Shown one piece after another: positions 35,565 through 44,058 of a stretch of 64,000 nt of DNA. The notes under the pieces are model-generated. The model had not been told where the DNA came from. It saw only the letters and a list, made by a program, of their open reading frames with translations, and searched no databases. Numbering within the stretch: position 1 is the stretch's first letter; each line of letters begins with the position of its first letter. The stretch covers positions 1 through 64,000 of the forward strand of contig CAMLGR010000001.1 of assembly GCA_946479615.1 (NCBI GenBank), given 5' to 3'. The stretch is from an uncultured Bacteroidota bacterium. Lineage in GTDB: Bacteria; Bacteroidota; Bacteroidia; Chitinophagales; Chitinophagaceae. Made by a program: the position numbers and the translations under genes.

Positions 35565-36635
35565 TTAGTCCGTTACAGGCTGGTGTTTATATTCCGAATA
35601 AACAATAAATGTTTTTCCATCGTAAAGGTAGAGACCTGTTTCTCTCGTACCCACCCAAAGATTTCCGGTTTTGTCTTCTAAAATTGACCAAACCCCTAGA
35701 TTGGCTAATCCATCTTTTGTTGTAAAACGAGTGAAAGATTTACCATCGTAACGACTAAGTCCAGCACCACCAAACCAAAGGTTTCCCTTTTTATCTTCTA
35801 TAATTCGGGTAACCATGTCACCGGATAAGCCATCTTTTCCTGTAAAACTTGTAAATGATTTGCCATCATACCGGTAGACCCCACCCCAATTGCTGAACCA
35901 TATATTACCGTTTTTGTCTTGCAATTGAGGCCATGCCCAATTATGAGCTTTTGGCCTTGGCCCATTTTGAAATAATTCCTTTAGCTTAAGGTTGGTTACA
36001 GATTTACCATCATAACGATACACACCTTCAGTACCTCGACCACCAAACCAAATGTTACCTGCTTTATCTTCTAAAATATATTCCGCGTTATTGTTACTGC
36101 TCGCAAAGCCACCTGCGGCCTCAGTAATTATAAACGGAGTAAAGGATTTTCCATCATAGATATAAACACCATCGATTGTTGCAAACCATAGTTTTCCGCT
36201 TTTTGCTTGCATGATACTGAATATCCAATGAGAGTTGCTATATAAGTGATTCTTGTTGGGAGGTAGGTTTTTTGGCAAAGGAATCCGGATTGTAGCAAAT
36301 GTTTTACCATCATAAAGACAAAGCCCCGAATCAGTACCTATCCAGATTTTACCATCTTTATCTTCCAAAATGGAAAAAATATTATTACTGATTAGCCCAT
36401 CGGCCACTAAAAATTGGCGAAACGATTTTCCGTCATATTTATAAAGGCCATTTTCTGTGGTTCCGAACCAAAGATTACCGGCCTTATCCTGTAAACTACA
36501 TTGAACATTGCCATATCCGGGGTTGCCTATGGTTTTTATAAGTTTGGGATGTGCAACAGATTTTCTAACTGGCCCGTTGCAGGAAGTGTTAAAAAGTAAT
36601 ATTGTCAGAAAAGTAAAAACCTGTACATATTTCAT
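35565..36635 (-). CDS. Two-component-regulator-type propeller lipoprotein (sensor domain only)
   Basis: A 356-residue lipoprotein (lipobox FNTSC, Cys about 19). The whole mature part consists of about seven repeats of the reg-prop type: GNLWFGTTENGLYKYDGKSF, GKIWIGTDSGLCLYDGKTF, NIWFGGRGTEGVYRYDGKSV and so on. This forms the beta-propeller found as the periplasmic sensor of hybrid two-component systems. Here there is no membrane helix, histidine kinase or regulator, so it is a free-standing propeller. First of three adjacent minus-strand lipoprotein genes. A ligand-binding or protein-interaction role is inferred. Confidence 0.85.
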   Translation of the reverse strand: MKYVQVFTFLTILLFNTSCNGPVRKSVAHPKLIKTIGNPGYGNVQCSLQDKAGNLWFGTTENGLYKYDGKSFRQFLVADGLISNNIFSILEDKDGKIWIGTDSGLCLYDGKTFATIRIPLPKNLPPNKNHLYSNSHWIFSIMQAKSGKLWFATIDGVYIYDGKSFTPFIITEAAGGFASSNNNAEYILEDKAGNIWFGGRGTEGVYRYDGKSVTNLKLKELFQNGPRPKAHNWAWPQLQDKNGNIWFSNWGGVYRYDGKSFTSFTGKDGLSGDMVTRIIEDKKGNLWFGGAGLSRYDGKSFTRFTTKDGLANLGVWSILEDKTGNLWVGTRETGLYLYDGKTFIVYSEYKHQPVTD

Positions 36636-36659
36636 AATTTCTTTAGTTACTTAAGAATT

Positions 36660-37316
36660 TCAATTAACCTTATTTTTTGCTACGATCTTAATATGGAATT
36701 CAATGGAATCCGAAATAGTTTTATCAGCTAAAAGATCATAGAACTTTCCTGAATTATAACGGATATCCCATTTTGTTCGATCAATGACCAGCTTGCCATT
36801 CGCTTTGACAATTCCGTCCTTAACTTCCATTTTGGCCGGAAAAGTAACCGGGTGTGTGACGGCTTTAATGGTCAGGTTCCCTGTAATTTCCTTATCCTCA
36901 ACATTTATTGATGCAACCCTGGTAATGGCAATTGTAGAAATTGGAAATTTTTTAACATCAAAAAAATCAGGACCTTTTAAATGTTCAATAAGTCCACTAT
37001 TATTCTTATGAGTTTCATCTTCAATTGTATTCATGCCGACCTCAACTGCACCACCCATCAATTGATCGTTTTCAATCATCAATTCGCCTTTCGATATATA
37101 GACGTATCCTGAGTGAGAACCAAATGAGTTAGACCCCTTCCATGTCACAACGCTTTCCTTCGTATCTATTACAACATATTTTTCGTTCCCGGCATGTAAG
37201 GATATAGAGCCTCCCGGGGCATTATTTTTATTTTCTTCCTCTGCAGTTCCACCGCAACCGAAGAACAAAGGAGCAATAATTAAAACCAGGTAAGAGAGAG
37301 ATGTTTTATTGTTCAT
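36660..37316 (-). CDS. YceI-family lipoprotein
   Basis: A 218-residue lipoprotein (lipobox FFGC, Cys about 21) with a YceI lipocalin-like domain (about 45-215). Marks include VVTWKGSNSFGSHSGYVYIS, HLKGPDFFDVKKFP (about 129-142), VTHPVTFPAKME and KWDIRYNSGKFYD. YceI proteins bind isoprenoid or other lipophilic molecules in a long barrel. It lies 24 bp upstream of the propeller lipoprotein gene and is likely cotranscribed. Confidence 0.9.
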   Translation of the reverse strand: MNNKTSLSYLVLIIAPLFFGCGGTAEEENKNNAPGGSISLHAGNEKYVVIDTKESVVTWKGSNSFGSHSGYVYISKGELMIENDQLMGGAVEVGMNTIEDETHKNNSGLIEHLKGPDFFDVKKFPISTIAITRVASINVEDKEITGNLTIKAVTHPVTFPAKMEVKDGIVKANGKLVIDRTKWDIRYNSGKFYDLLADKTISDSIEFHIKIVAKNKVN

Positions 37317-37421
37317 AGTAAAGAAATAATGTCAGATTAAAAATAAATTGTGAAAACCGTTTAATGTATGAGAAGTAGCGATTAAAAAGCACTTCATTCC
37401 GATTTGTTCGCTGGCTTTTGT

Positions 37422-38126
37422 TTATTTCTGTAACATCAGATTTTTCAAATTAATACTTCCACAAAGAATTTCTTGATCGGATACCTCACGGAACGTTCTA
37501 TTGGAATCCAGTAACTTAATTCGATAAAAAAGATCTGACCCCTTCAGGCTAAGTCCTGTTCGCAATATCCCACTTGCTGCTTCAGTCGTCAGGCTAAGTA
37601 TTACAACATAAAAAGCACTCGATTCCTTTGGGTTAATAGTTCTTTTTAAAGATGACGGTTTATGAATACTTTCATCTAAAAAAGATTCTATATCAGCCAG
37701 ACCATAATTAAACAAGGGGGATTTATCAAGTGTCATTGTATCGGGAGGAACCAATATTTTACGGTATTTACCAGGTAAAGAGGGAACCTCATATGAATCT
37801 ACAGGAAAGTCAATCTTCAATTCTAAAGGATTATCTGTTTCATTGGTTATTCGGGTCCAGAACACAGCATACCTATATACCCCGCCATCAGGGTCAGTGT
37901 ATTTTATTCCACCTTTAGGAAAGCCGTTTTCTATTATCAGGCGCTTACCGACAGAGCCAGCATACTCATACTTAGAGTTAATATTAGGATCACTAGATTT
38001 GGTGGAAGTGACTATGTCTTTGGTTTCGGACTTGATAGTATCTTTAGGTGCGTTTGTTTGGTTTTGTTCACAGGAATTGTTAAAAACAGACATTACAAAC
38101 AAAGCGCATACTTGTATATTTTTCAT
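37422..38126 (-). CDS. Lipoprotein of unknown function
   Basis: A 234-residue lipoprotein (lipobox FNNSC, Cys about 19). After a low-complexity linker (about 22-52) the mature part has a beta-rich fold with KYEYAGSVGKRLIIENG, GVYRYAVFWTRITNETDNPLE and FYVVILSLTTEAASG. No known family is recognised. Its signal region (MKNIQVCALFVMSVFNNSC) resembles that of the propeller lipoprotein (MKYVQVFTFLTILLFNTSC) while the mature parts differ, suggesting a copied 5' end. Confidence 0.75.
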   Translation of the reverse strand: MKNIQVCALFVMSVFNNSCEQNQTNAPKDTIKSETKDIVTSTKSSDPNINSKYEYAGSVGKRLIIENGFPKGGIKYTDPDGGVYRYAVFWTRITNETDNPLELKIDFPVDSYEVPSLPGKYRKILVPPDTMTLDKSPLFNYGLADIESFLDESIHKPSSLKRTINPKESSAFYVVILSLTTEAASGILRTGLSLKGSDLFYRIKLLDSNRTFREVSDQEILCGSINLKNLMLQK

Positions 38127-38228
38127 ACCATATCAATGTTGATCCGGCAATATAACTTTGATACCTTGCAGACCGGTGATTTTGATTGTAAATAAGAATG
38201 TAAACTTTGTAAATAAAAAATTGACACC

Positions 38229-39116
38229 ATGCACGTTATGCGAAATCTCTTCTCCGGAAAACGCAAATACCTGTTTGCATTGGTATTGCTCTTTTTTATC
38301 TCTGTAATTTGCGTGGCTTTCAATATGAATAGTGACGGTTTTGAAACCTCCCGGAGAGAAATTTTACTCCGCCAGGTCGGACATGAAATACTCCTGCAGT
38401 CGGGCGACAGTACATCCCGGGTACTTCCTGTAAAAAAGATTTCCGAAAATGAATACCAGGTCAGCTTTGAGAATCAGCTAACTTTTCAACCCGATTCCCT
38501 CGTCAATACCACCCAGCGTTTGTTGGCCAAAGACCCGCTGACAGGTGATTATATTGTTAACGTACTGAACTGTGCAAATGCCAGTGTAGCGTACGGGTAT
38601 GCTATATCAAAAAATAAGAAAGATGATATTGTAACCTGTTTAGGAAGAAGGCAGCCGATAGCATGTTATATGATTAACATTAAATTTAAACCAACGGGTA
38701 TAACTTCAGTAAAGAATGGATATTTTTTGGGCGGCCTGTTATTTTTAGGATTTGTTGGATTTATTTTTTTGAGACCTGCTAAGCCGCGGCGGACCTTAGC
38801 TGACAGTAAGCACACTGATATGTTCACGTTGGGATCAATGTCATTCGATGCGGAGACCCGTAAGCTCATGATAAACGGAGAGACAGTAGACTTGACCAGG
38901 ACTGAAACCCGTGTGCTGCGCATTTTTGCGTTGTCGCCTAACGAGGCTATAGAACGAAGCCGGCTACAAAAAGAGATATGGGAGGATGAAGGTGTTATAG
39001 TTGGCCGCAGTCTTGATATGTTCATATCAAAACTTAGAAAAAAACTGGAATTGGATCCGAACATCAAAATTGTTGTTATCCGCGGCAAAGGATATAAGCT
39101 TGAAATTAACTCTTAA
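38229..39116 (+). CDS. Membrane-anchored winged-helix (OmpR/PhoB-type) regulator
   Basis: A 295-residue protein with an unusual layout: a membrane helix at about 13-35, an extracytoplasmic domain (about 36-175), a second helix at about 180-196 (FLGGLLFLGFVGFIFL) and a C-terminal cytoplasmic winged-helix DNA-binding domain (about 205-294: FTLGSMSFDAETRKL, LTRTETRVLRIF, EIWEDEGVIVGRSLDMFISKLRKKL, VIRGKGYKLE). There is no receiver domain, so it probably senses an envelope signal directly. A TAACTTTG -7-like box lies at 38153-38160. Targets may be the lipoproteins behind it or the locus ahead; both are inference. Confidence 0.85.
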   Translation: MHVMRNLFSGKRKYLFALVLLFFISVICVAFNMNSDGFETSRREILLRQVGHEILLQSGDSTSRVLPVKKISENEYQVSFENQLTFQPDSLVNTTQRLLAKDPLTGDYIVNVLNCANASVAYGYAISKNKKDDIVTCLGRRQPIACYMINIKFKPTGITSVKNGYFLGGLLFLGFVGFIFLRPAKPRRTLADSKHTDMFTLGSMSFDAETRKLMINGETVDLTRTETRVLRIFALSPNEAIERSRLQKEIWEDEGVIVGRSLDMFISKLRKKLELDPNIKIVVIRGKGYKLEINS

Positions 39117-39318
39117 GGAAATCTTCCCGATCCGTCTATAGGTTTGAAGGATTGCTGGCTATACCGCATTAAGAAAGAGGATCAGAAGCAGAGCGCCACC
39201 GCCTGTTTTCTGTTCCTCTTTCTGTTTCTCTCCCTGGAGGCAAAGAAGAGAAACAGAGAGGGTGCAATACGATTGATGCGGCATTTGAGAATTCAATGAC
39301 CCCAAAAAGATGCTATTA

Positions 39319-39437
39319 AAATCTATGTGAGACCTATGTGCCTATGTGGTAAAAACTACGCAGGACTGATATAGCTTTTACCTGCATGCCGTAGTTCACC
39401 ACATAAACACATAGGAACATAGATTTCACATAGGGCG
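39319..39437. repeat. Inverted CACATAGG word repeats in a 427-bp gap
   Basis: The gap 39117-39543 has no gene. It holds an imperfect hairpin at about 39210-39261 (CTTTCTGTTTCTCT and AGAGAAACAGAGAG) and a large inverted pair. The left arm (39320-39350) has AATCTATGTGAGACCTATGTG and CCTATGTGGT. The right arm (39398-39436) has ACCACATAAACACATAGG, AACATAG and TTTCACATAGG. An inner ACTACG/CGTAGT pair is also seen. The rest of the gap shows nothing recognisable. Confidence 0.75.
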
Positions 39438-39543
39438 CCTTAAACCAATCATGCAATGACCCGGAAAATAGTACCGGAAATTCAGATTACTGTATCAACG
39501 ACAAGAAGTCTTATTCCTTAGTTTTATTCAAACCAGTTTTGCA

Positions 39544-41778
39544 ATGATGACTAAAGAAAAAGACAGCAGCAGCATTTCTTTCCTGCCTGCTTTGATCCAT
39601 GTTCTGTTTATTTTTTGCATCTTAACAACTCCAATAGTTTCCAGGGCACAACATGATGCCAGGCCGGGAATACTTGTACTTCAAAATAAATTCGTTCGCT
39701 TTTCCTTTGATTCCATTAGCGGTGGTTTAGTATCAATGACCGACCTGTCCAGCGGCGTTGAACACATGAGCAATGCCGGTGGCAAAACACATTTATGGAC
39801 ATTGAATTTCTCCCGTGGCATCGATAAACGAACCGTATCAAACCTTGAAATGCCGGTATCTGCTTCAGCGGTCACTCAATCGAATGACGGCAGCGGCAGC
39901 GCCACTTTTACCTGGTCGCACCTGGAATGGGCCGTAGAAAAAGTAAATGCCCGGAAAGGCGTAAATCTTGGTATCGTATCTGTAAAAGTAACGGTTGATC
40001 TTCCCGCCACATCCGGTATTGCTTCCTGGAGAATTGCTGTCGATAATAATTCAGATATGTGGGGATTGAATGATATCGATTTTCCCAGTCTCGATGGTTT
40101 TTTAAAATCCGGTCAGTATAATATTGCCAAACCCTGGCGGCCGGGACTTCTTTTTAAAAATTGCACGGAAAGAATTTTCGGCGACTATCGCGGCAATGAT
40201 ATGCCGATGCAATTCCTCTGCGCTACCAAAGGCAATAGTTCCGTATATATGGCCACGCATGATCCACAGGGATGGTGGAAGAGTTTTACCCTTGAACCAG
40301 GAAAAAATTTCTTTATCAAAGTATATGCAGAAAATATGGGGCGGGAAGGAAGTGATTATAACGCCCCCTTCCCTACTCAACTCGGCGTGTATGAAGGCGA
40401 TTGGTTTGATGGCTGCAAGATCTACCGGCAATTCGCACTCACCGCTCCCTGGCTTGCCAAAGGAAAATTATCACAACGAACCGATATGCCGCAAACCATG
40501 AAGGATATAGGTCTGTGGGCAGAAGTAGGCGCTACTGTGAAATGGCCGGAATCATATCCCGAAGGGAAAAACAGTCCACTATTACTCGAACATCTAAAGA
40601 TGCAGCAATATTTTGATGTGCCTATGGGTTTTCACTGGATCAGCTGGACAAAAAGCGTATACGATACAGAATACCCGCATTTCTTCCCGGCAAGAGATGG
40701 AATTGTTGATCCTATCAAAGAACTCGTGTCGCGCGGGTTTGTGATCATGCCGCATATCAATGGTCGCCTCGCTGATACTTTTAATGATGATTATGATAAG
40801 TTCAATCCATTTGCAGCAAAAGATCCGATCGGCAAACCCTATATTGAATTATACGGTCCGTTGCGTGGAAGAATGGCGGCCATGTGTCCCTATACCAGTT
40901 TCTGGCAGGATACGATTGCAGAGCTGACCCGCCAGGTAGGTATCCGTCTCGCATCGAATGGAGTTTATCTCGACCAGGTCTGTGCATCCGCTCCTGCACT
41001 TTGTTATGATAAGTCACACGGTCACCCGCTTGGTGGCGGGCATTGGTGGGTAGACGGGTACAGGGAGTTATTAAAGAAAGTTCGTGCGGCTGCACATGAG
41101 GATGGAAGGAATATGCTGATTGGTTCGGAACAAACATTTGAACAATACATCGATCTTGTCGATGGATTTTTTGAACTGGCTTATGATGGACGTGGCATTC
41201 CCATGCTTCCTGCCGTCTATGGCGGATACGCTATTCATTATGGATCGTATCTGAATCTTTCGAATAATACCGACCGTGGTTGGAAGATGCTGAACGGAAG
41301 ATCCTTTATCTGGGGCAAACAATTGGGCTGGGTGAGCTTCGACTTATTGAAACCGCAATACAGTTCACGCGCGGCTTATCTTAAAACTCTTGTCAAGTAC
41401 AGGGTGGCGACAAAAAAATTCCTGGAGTATGGAGAACTGGTGGGCACGATCAATCATACAGAAACAGTCACCGAAACATGGAATGTAAAAAGTGCAGAGA
41501 GCAAAGCTACTTTACCTGTTATCCAGGGAACGATCTGGAAAGCGGAAGATGGTACACTCGGCGTATACCTTGCCAATTACCTGGAAGAAGAAAAAAGCAT
41601 TGCTATTTCTATCGATCCTTCAAAATATGGATTAAAAAGCAAATCCGGGAAATACCAGGTCAGCCAGATCGATCAACAGGGAAAACGCAGTAAGGCGCAA
41701 TCGCTGGCAGGTGCTATTCAACGAACAGAGAAACTCGGACCATCGGAGGTTCGCGTGTACGAGATCTCTGTAAAATAA
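39544..41778 (+). CDS. DUF6259 protein, probable exported glycoside hydrolase
   Basis: A 744-residue protein with a signal peptide (hydrophobic core about 17-33, cleavage near VSRAQ). The N-terminal region (about 40-300) looks like a beta-sandwich; the middle (about 310-650) looks like a (beta/alpha)8 barrel. Candidate acidic catalytic residues are Asp in NGVYLDQVC (about 474-482) and Glu in LIGSEQTFEQY (about 521-531), at strand ends as in retaining glycosidases. DUF6259 has no established activity that I know of. It leads a three-gene plus-strand series with DUF1080 and SDR proteins. Confidence 0.8.
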   Translation: MMTKEKDSSSISFLPALIHVLFIFCILTTPIVSRAQHDARPGILVLQNKFVRFSFDSISGGLVSMTDLSSGVEHMSNAGGKTHLWTLNFSRGIDKRTVSNLEMPVSASAVTQSNDGSGSATFTWSHLEWAVEKVNARKGVNLGIVSVKVTVDLPATSGIASWRIAVDNNSDMWGLNDIDFPSLDGFLKSGQYNIAKPWRPGLLFKNCTERIFGDYRGNDMPMQFLCATKGNSSVYMATHDPQGWWKSFTLEPGKNFFIKVYAENMGREGSDYNAPFPTQLGVYEGDWFDGCKIYRQFALTAPWLAKGKLSQRTDMPQTMKDIGLWAEVGATVKWPESYPEGKNSPLLLEHLKMQQYFDVPMGFHWISWTKSVYDTEYPHFFPARDGIVDPIKELVSRGFVIMPHINGRLADTFNDDYDKFNPFAAKDPIGKPYIELYGPLRGRMAAMCPYTSFWQDTIAELTRQVGIRLASNGVYLDQVCASAPALCYDKSHGHPLGGGHWWVDGYRELLKKVRAAAHEDGRNMLIGSEQTFEQYIDLVDGFFELAYDGRGIPMLPAVYGGYAIHYGSYLNLSNNTDRGWKMLNGRSFIWGKQLGWVSFDLLKPQYSSRAAYLKTLVKYRVATKKFLEYGELVGTINHTETVTETWNVKSAESKATLPVIQGTIWKAEDGTLGVYLANYLEEEKSIAISIDPSKYGLKSKSGKYQVSQIDQQGKRSKAQSLAGAIQRTEKLGPSEVRVYEISVK

Positions 41779-41807
41779 TTTATTCAAAATCACTGAAATC
41801 AAATCAT

Positions 41808-42464
41808 ATGTTTTTGAAACGCTTCTTTTGGATACTATTACTTTCTTCACAGTATGCTGCAGCCCAGCATTTCACTCCCCTGTTCAATGGGAAAAACCTG
41901 GATGGCTGGTCCACCATGTTAAAAACAAAAGCCCGGAACAACGATCCTGCACACATCTTCACGGTAGATAGCGGTTTGCTGCATATAACGGGAGAAGAAG
42001 TCGGCTATATGGTTACAGATAAAATTTATGCCGATTTCCACCTCGTGGTAGAATTCAAATGGGGACAGAAAAAATGGCCACCGCGTGAGAACCGTCCCCG
42101 CGATAATGGTATTCTGTATTTTGTCTCGCGGGATGATAAAGTATGGCCTACTGCTGTTGAATGCCAGTTACAGGAAGGCGATTGCGGTGATATGTGGTTA
42201 CTCGACAGCATCACGGCCGTGGTAAATGGAGTGCCATCAACGCCTGGCTCTTATGCGAGATACCTGAAGAAGAAAGACAATGAAAAACCAAGCGGTGAAT
42301 GGAACCGCGTAGAAGTGATCTCCAAAGATGGCAAGGTGAAACATATTGTGAACGGAGAAGTGGTGAATGAAGCTGAAAATCTAAGTGTTCATTCCGGTAA
42401 GATCGCTATTCAATCCGAGATGGCGGAAACGTATTTCCGGAAGATCGAGATCAAAGAATTATAA
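41808..42464 (+). CDS. DUF1080 protein (3-keto-disaccharide hydrolase family)
   Basis: A 218-residue exported protein (signal ending near YAAAQ, about residue 19) with a concanavalin-like jelly-roll of the DUF1080/PF06439 family. Marks: [15 protein letters not shown] (about 22-36), [14 protein letters not shown] (about 79-92), [22 protein letters not shown] and [11 protein letters not shown]. Family members cleave glycosidic bonds of 3-keto sugars. GMC oxidoreductase and gluconate-dehydrogenase-subunit-3 genes about 7-9 kb away could provide the 3-keto substrate. Spacing to neighbours is short (29 bp and 3 bp). Confidence 0.9.
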   Translation: MFLKRFFWILLLSSQYAAAQHFTPLFNGKNLDGWSTMLKTKARNNDPAHIFTVDSGLLHITGEEVGYMVTDKIYADFHLVVEFKWGQKKWPPRENRPRDNGILYFVSRDDKVWPTAVECQLQEGDCGDMWLLDSITAVVNGVPSTPGSYARYLKKKDNEKPSGEWNRVEVISKDGKVKHIVNGEVVNEAENLSVHSGKIAIQSEMAETYFRKIEIKEL

Positions 42465-42467
42465 TTT

Positions 42468-43220
42468 ATGCAACGATTCAAAGGACAGGTGGCACTCGTC
42501 ACCGGTGCTGCCGATGGCCTGGGCAAAGGAATTGCAACCCGTATTGCTTCGGAAGGCGGTAGCATTGCATTTGTTGATATTGATCCGGTGAAACTTCAGC
42601 AAACCGTGAATGAATGCAAAGAGAAAGGATATGATGTGGAAGGATATATCACTGATATTTCTTCGGAAAACGAAGTACAAAAAACAGTGGAGCAGGCAGA
42701 GAAGCGATTTGGCAGGATTGATATTATGGTGAATTCGGCTGGTATCGTTGGTCCTACCAATACAAAGATCACCGATTATCCCACCGAAGCCTATGATGCT
42801 ATTTACCAGGTGAATCTTCGCGGTTCTTTTCTGGTTACCAAATATTGTATCAGGGTGATGGAGAAGAATAATTATGGCCGCATCCTACTGCTCGCTTCTA
42901 TTGCAGGTAAAGAAGGGAATCCATTTATGACAGGTTATTCAACGATGAAAGCTGGTGTGATTGGTTTGGTAAAAGGTACCGGGAAGGAATATGCGCAAAC
43001 GGGTATTACGGTCAATGGCCTCGCTCCTGCTATCATCAAAACAACCATGAATGAACATACAGCGCCGGAACAACTCGCTTATATGACTGCAAAGATACCT
43101 ATGGGCCGATTGGGAACTGTTGAGGAAGTTGCATCGATCGCATCCTGGATCGTTTCAAAGGAAGCGAGCTTTACCACTGGTTTTGTTTTTGATATCTCGG
43201 GAGGACGTGCTACGTATTAA
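42468..43220 (+). CDS. SDR-family NAD(P)-dependent oxidoreductase
   Basis: A 250-residue classical short-chain dehydrogenase. Cofactor motif [13 protein letters not shown] (TGxxxGxG, about 10-22), an acidic FVDIDP after beta-2 that favours NAD, NSAG (about 88-91), catalytic Ser in LLASIAG and the active-site Tyr/Lys in GYSTMKAG (about 152-159). It starts three bases after the DUF1080 stop, so it is coupled to it. A sugar or sugar-acid dehydrogenase role is inferred from context. Confidence 0.92.
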   Translation: MQRFKGQVALVTGAADGLGKGIATRIASEGGSIAFVDIDPVKLQQTVNECKEKGYDVEGYITDISSENEVQKTVEQAEKRFGRIDIMVNSAGIVGPTNTKITDYPTEAYDAIYQVNLRGSFLVTKYCIRVMEKNNYGRILLLASIAGKEGNPFMTGYSTMKAGVIGLVKGTGKEYAQTGITVNGLAPAIIKTTMNEHTAPEQLAYMTAKIPMGRLGTVEEVASIASWIVSKEASFTTGFVFDISGGRATY

Positions 43221-43229
43221 CTGGCAGTG

Positions 43230-44058
43230 AGGCCCAGCGGAATCTGCGAAGCGGTCCCAGCAGAGCTTGTGAAGTGTCCCGGCGGGGTCTGCGAAGCGAC
43301 CCCGCTGTATAGGAAAGATCTTAACATAAGATAGATTCGCAAAACAAAAGAGGATAAGTTGAAAATACTGATTCATCAGGGTCGCTTCGCAGACCCTGAT
43401 GGGACGCCGGCCCTGATTGAACACCGTTCGCCTTGCAGGGGCTGTTGCAACATTTGCTACTGATAGAAGTTAATGGCGTGAAAGAAAGATTGTGACTACT
43501 ACCCTCCAAAATTAGTGAGCTGTCCCAGCGGGGTCTGCGAAGCCACCCCGATGTATAGGAAAGACCTGATCATAAGATAGATTCGCAAAGCAAAAGAGGA
43601 TAAGTTGAAAATACTGATTCATCAGGGTCGCTTTGCAGACCCTGATGGGACGCTGGCTCCTGATTGAACACCGTTCGCCTTGCAGGGGCTGTTGCAACAT
43701 TTGTCACCAATAGAAATTAATGGTGGGAAAGAAAAATTATGACTACTGCCTTTCAGGATTAGTGAGCTGTCCCAGCGGGGTCTGCGAAGCGACCCCGATG
43801 TATAGGGAAAATCTTAACATAAGATAGATCCGCAAACCAAAAGAGGATAAGTTGAAAATACTGATTCATCAGGGTCGCTTCGCAGACCCTGATGGGACGC
43901 TGGCTCCTGATTCACACCCTTCATTTCTTAGATCATGTTGGAACATTTGCTACTGATAGAAGCTAATAGCGTGAAAGAAAGATTGTGACTACTACCCCCC
44001 AAAAGTAGTGAGCTGTCCCAGCGGGGTCTGCGAAGCGACCCCGATGTATAGGAAAAAA
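43230..44058. repeat. Tandem repeat, period about 246 bp, three full copies and a truncated fourth
   Basis: Element A (GGGTCTGCGAAGCGACCC within GCGG...CCG) occurs at 43282, 43528, 43775 and 44021, a spacing of 246, 247 and 246 bp. Its inverse, element B (GGGTCGCTTCGCAGACCC), follows 95 bp later in each full copy, at 43377, 43623 and 43870. Between them is a conserved AT-rich spacer with AAGAGGATAAGTTGAAAATA. After B comes GATGGGACGC and, in copies 1 and 2, CACCGTTCGCCTTGCAGGGG. Copies differ by scattered substitutions. Before copy 1 are eroded A-like pieces (43232-43275). The fourth copy stops at the stop codon of the next gene. It fills the gap between convergent genes. Confidence 0.9.

Noticed and set aside
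43155..43700. Short ORFs within the tandem repeat as genes
   Set aside because: They end on repeat substitutions, are not conserved between copies and have no plausible domain.
43230..44058. Regularly spaced repeats as a CRISPR array
   Set aside because: The period is about 246 bp, the spacers are themselves conserved, and no cas gene is present.
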